Assembly: GCF_001039355.2 (NCBI RefSeq)
Contig: NW_019776168.1
Span: 62,001 to 126,000 of the forward strand
Reading direction: 5' to 3'
DNA from: Lingula anatina
Taxonomy: Eukaryota; Brachiopoda; Lingulata; Lingulida; Lingulidae
DNA length: 64,000 bases
Position 1 is the first letter of the stretch; every line of letters starts with the position of its first letter. A model generated the notes under the pieces. The model was given only the letters and a program-made list of their open reading frames with translations, was not told where the DNA came from and searched no databases. Of this stretch, positions 61,960-64,000 are shown piece after piece. A program made the position numbers and the translations under genes.

Positions 61960-63530
61960 TCTGGTGGCTACCATGAAAACTGAAAAATCTTTTGACTTTA
62001 TGCAGTAAACTTTTTTAATGTTGATTTAGTGTACTTTAATGACATTAGGTCAAAGTTTTTAAAAAGTATTATACCTTAAGTGTGCAAGAGCTCTTCAAGA
62101 ATCTAACATGAGATTATAACAGTTGATTTAATTTGATTTAATTTGCTTTGATTTCAGTCAGCATGCAAAATGTAAATTTATAAAGAGAATGAAGAAAAAC
62201 ATTTTATGTCATATGTTATTTGGTAAAAATCTGGAGGTTGCGAATAAAATTTTGGTACAGTCTGTTGATTCACCCGCAATGTTAATTGTGAAATATTGCT
62301 TTAGTTGTGACTTACTCCCATTTTTTTTTTCAACTGTATTACATGAAACTGCATTAATTTAGAAAAAGGGAAAAGTAAAAGAATGATACACATAAAAAAT
62401 CACAGCACCTTTTAATGACAAAAATCCTCTGTTTCTCAAGTTGCTCTTTTATTTATATGATAAATTATAAAGACACTTCATATTGACAGTTAAGACTGCA
62501 CTGAGCAGCGTCATATCTCTTGGTTAGGAAGCTGTAGTGACCTGTGATAATATAATGTTTTTTTTTCTCCCATCAAGACTTTTATTTGTTTCCAATCTGT
62601 TGGAATAAAATGCATTTGATGAGCAATGGGTCTTTTGAGTCTTGTTCAGACGTGAACGGAGCGTCGGATATGCATGTTGACTGTCATTTATTCCTTATTC
62701 ATTTCTTCAACGGGTTGGAGTATGTATGAAATTTTACTCATAACTCTCAGTAAAGTATGTAATGAGTTTGTTGGGTGAATGCTTTGCTAGGTAAATACCT
62801 TATAAAAAGAGAGATGTTACAATGCAAATTTTTGGAGGGATAGAACATGAGTCACAGAAAGGAACCGGTTAATGCTTCTCTTCCCAGGTACCTTATGCAA
62901 TCTATATGCCATTTTTAGTGACAAGTTTGATGTTGTTTTAAATTATCAGCCTGGGGCAGAAGAATACTTAACGTTTTTCACTGTCTATCTTCCATCATGC
63001 AAAGGCAACTATTGAATCACCTGTTTACATCCTGTGCTATATTTCACCAAAAGAATAATATATCGAGGGAGGAAGTAATTCATATAAATAAAAGCATATG
63101 ACTGCCCAATGAAGATAAGCCATTTAAGGCAGAGCATACAGGGAAGATGTTACCTATTCGTTTTTTTTTTTTTTTTTTTTCCAAAGCAGTTTCTTTAACA
63201 TTAACGTTATGAAAGGGAAGGGTTTTTTTTCCTGCAAGGGATTTTTTGACATTTAAAAAAGAAAAGGGATGCACTGAAACAGTGACATTTACAGTTGCAT
63301 TTGTAGTCATTTCTCTTCTTAATGCATACACTCTACCAGTTGAAACACAATATACATTGAGATTTTTTCAGGAGGTTATTTATAAGGTAACAAGAATTCT
63401 GCATTTGGATTATTCCAGCATATAAACCAGAGGGGAAATGGTTGTTTCCTTATCAAGTATATTCAGAAAAACACTGATGTGATTAAAATCTTGACTTACA
63501 TCTGCAGTATCCTTGATGCAGCTAATGTGA

Positions 63531-63570
<40 letters not shown>

Positions 63571-63872
63571 TGAAAGAGGGTTAGTAGAGTAGTTTATGCT
63601 TGAAATAAGCAGGTGGAACTTTAAATTCTTTGCAAATTACTTGTCTAGGCAATATGATTGTGCATATGAAGGTACACTGATGTTTCCAAGAACCAAATAT
63701 TAGACTACTTGCATTACTTATATATTCTACTGTCAGTCAAGAAAAAAAAAGAAACAGACACTGAATAGGTGGAAATAAAGAAGGGATCATTAGTTGAATT
63801 TCTTGCCTTCCTAATGCATCCTTTCGTGCTGCTGCACTAATGTGAATAGTGAAGTCCATTGCTTTTGTGTGG

Positions 63873-63873
<1 letters not shown>

Positions 63874-63941
<68 letters not shown>
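63874..63941. repeat. (AT)n microsatellite, about 33 units
   Basis: An uninterrupted AT run passing into ATGTATGTAT. Confidence 0.95.
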
Positions 63942-63950
<9 letters not shown>

Positions 63951-64000
63951 TTAGTGTGATTCTATCTATTAGTCTGGTATGTCAGTAAATGTGGTGTTTT

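Larger units (their letters stand above)
61232..64000 (+). other. COX11 3'UTR and downstream DNA; no further gene seen
   Basis: Candidate COX11 poly(A) signals AATAAA lie at 62243-62248 and 62604-62609. Beyond these are T runs (63161-63180, 63535-63569) and a long AT repeat near the window end. No open frame here looks like a protein. Confidence 0.6.

Overview
This window is a piece of an animal nuclear genome. Genes are split into many short exons with GT..AG introns, the DNA between exons is AT-rich, and there are microsatellites, a minisatellite and MITE-like elements. Gaps (N at 50560-50712 and 61769) show a draft assembly. The proteins and repeats fit an invertebrate, perhaps a marine lophotrochozoan or a deuterostome; I cannot name the species.

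Three genes can be read exon by exon. (1) A class XV unconventional myosin (MYO15A-like) fills 441-39941 on the minus strand. I joined 60 coding exons whose phases agree all the way: about 2941 codons, starting at ATG 39941. The C-terminal end lies beyond base 1. Order: motor, three IQ motifs, MyTH4, FERM F1 lobe, an about 900-residue Pro/Gly/Gln-rich insert, FERM F2/F3 lobes, SH3, second MyTH4, second FERM. One base too many in a poly-G tract (16623-16628) breaks the frame in the insert and is probably an assembly error. (2) DRG2, a translation-associated GTPase, lies at 51250-56776 on the minus strand in 14 coding exons (367 aa). (3) COX11, the mitochondrial copper chaperone for cytochrome c oxidase, lies at 58226-61231 on the plus strand in 5 coding exons (305 aa).

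Layout: 1-440 is myosin intron; 441-39941 myosin; 39942-51249 an 11-kb intergenic or 5' leader region without a convincing gene; 51250-56776 DRG2; 56777-58225 a head-to-head promoter region shared by DRG2 and COX11; 61232-64000 COX11 3' region and repeats.

The genes do not form one pathway. The notable layout is DRG2 directly upstream of MYO15 on the same strand, which is also the order in human 17p11.2, so this looks like very old conserved microsynteny. The main novelty candidates are the repeat-bearing insert that splits the first FERM domain of the myosin, an intronic poly(A) site that could end the protein within that insert, a possible cassette exon in the SH3, a set of decayed copies of a DRG2 exon/donor junction, and several non-autonomous DNA transposons, including two near-perfect hairpins flanked by TTA/TAA duplications.
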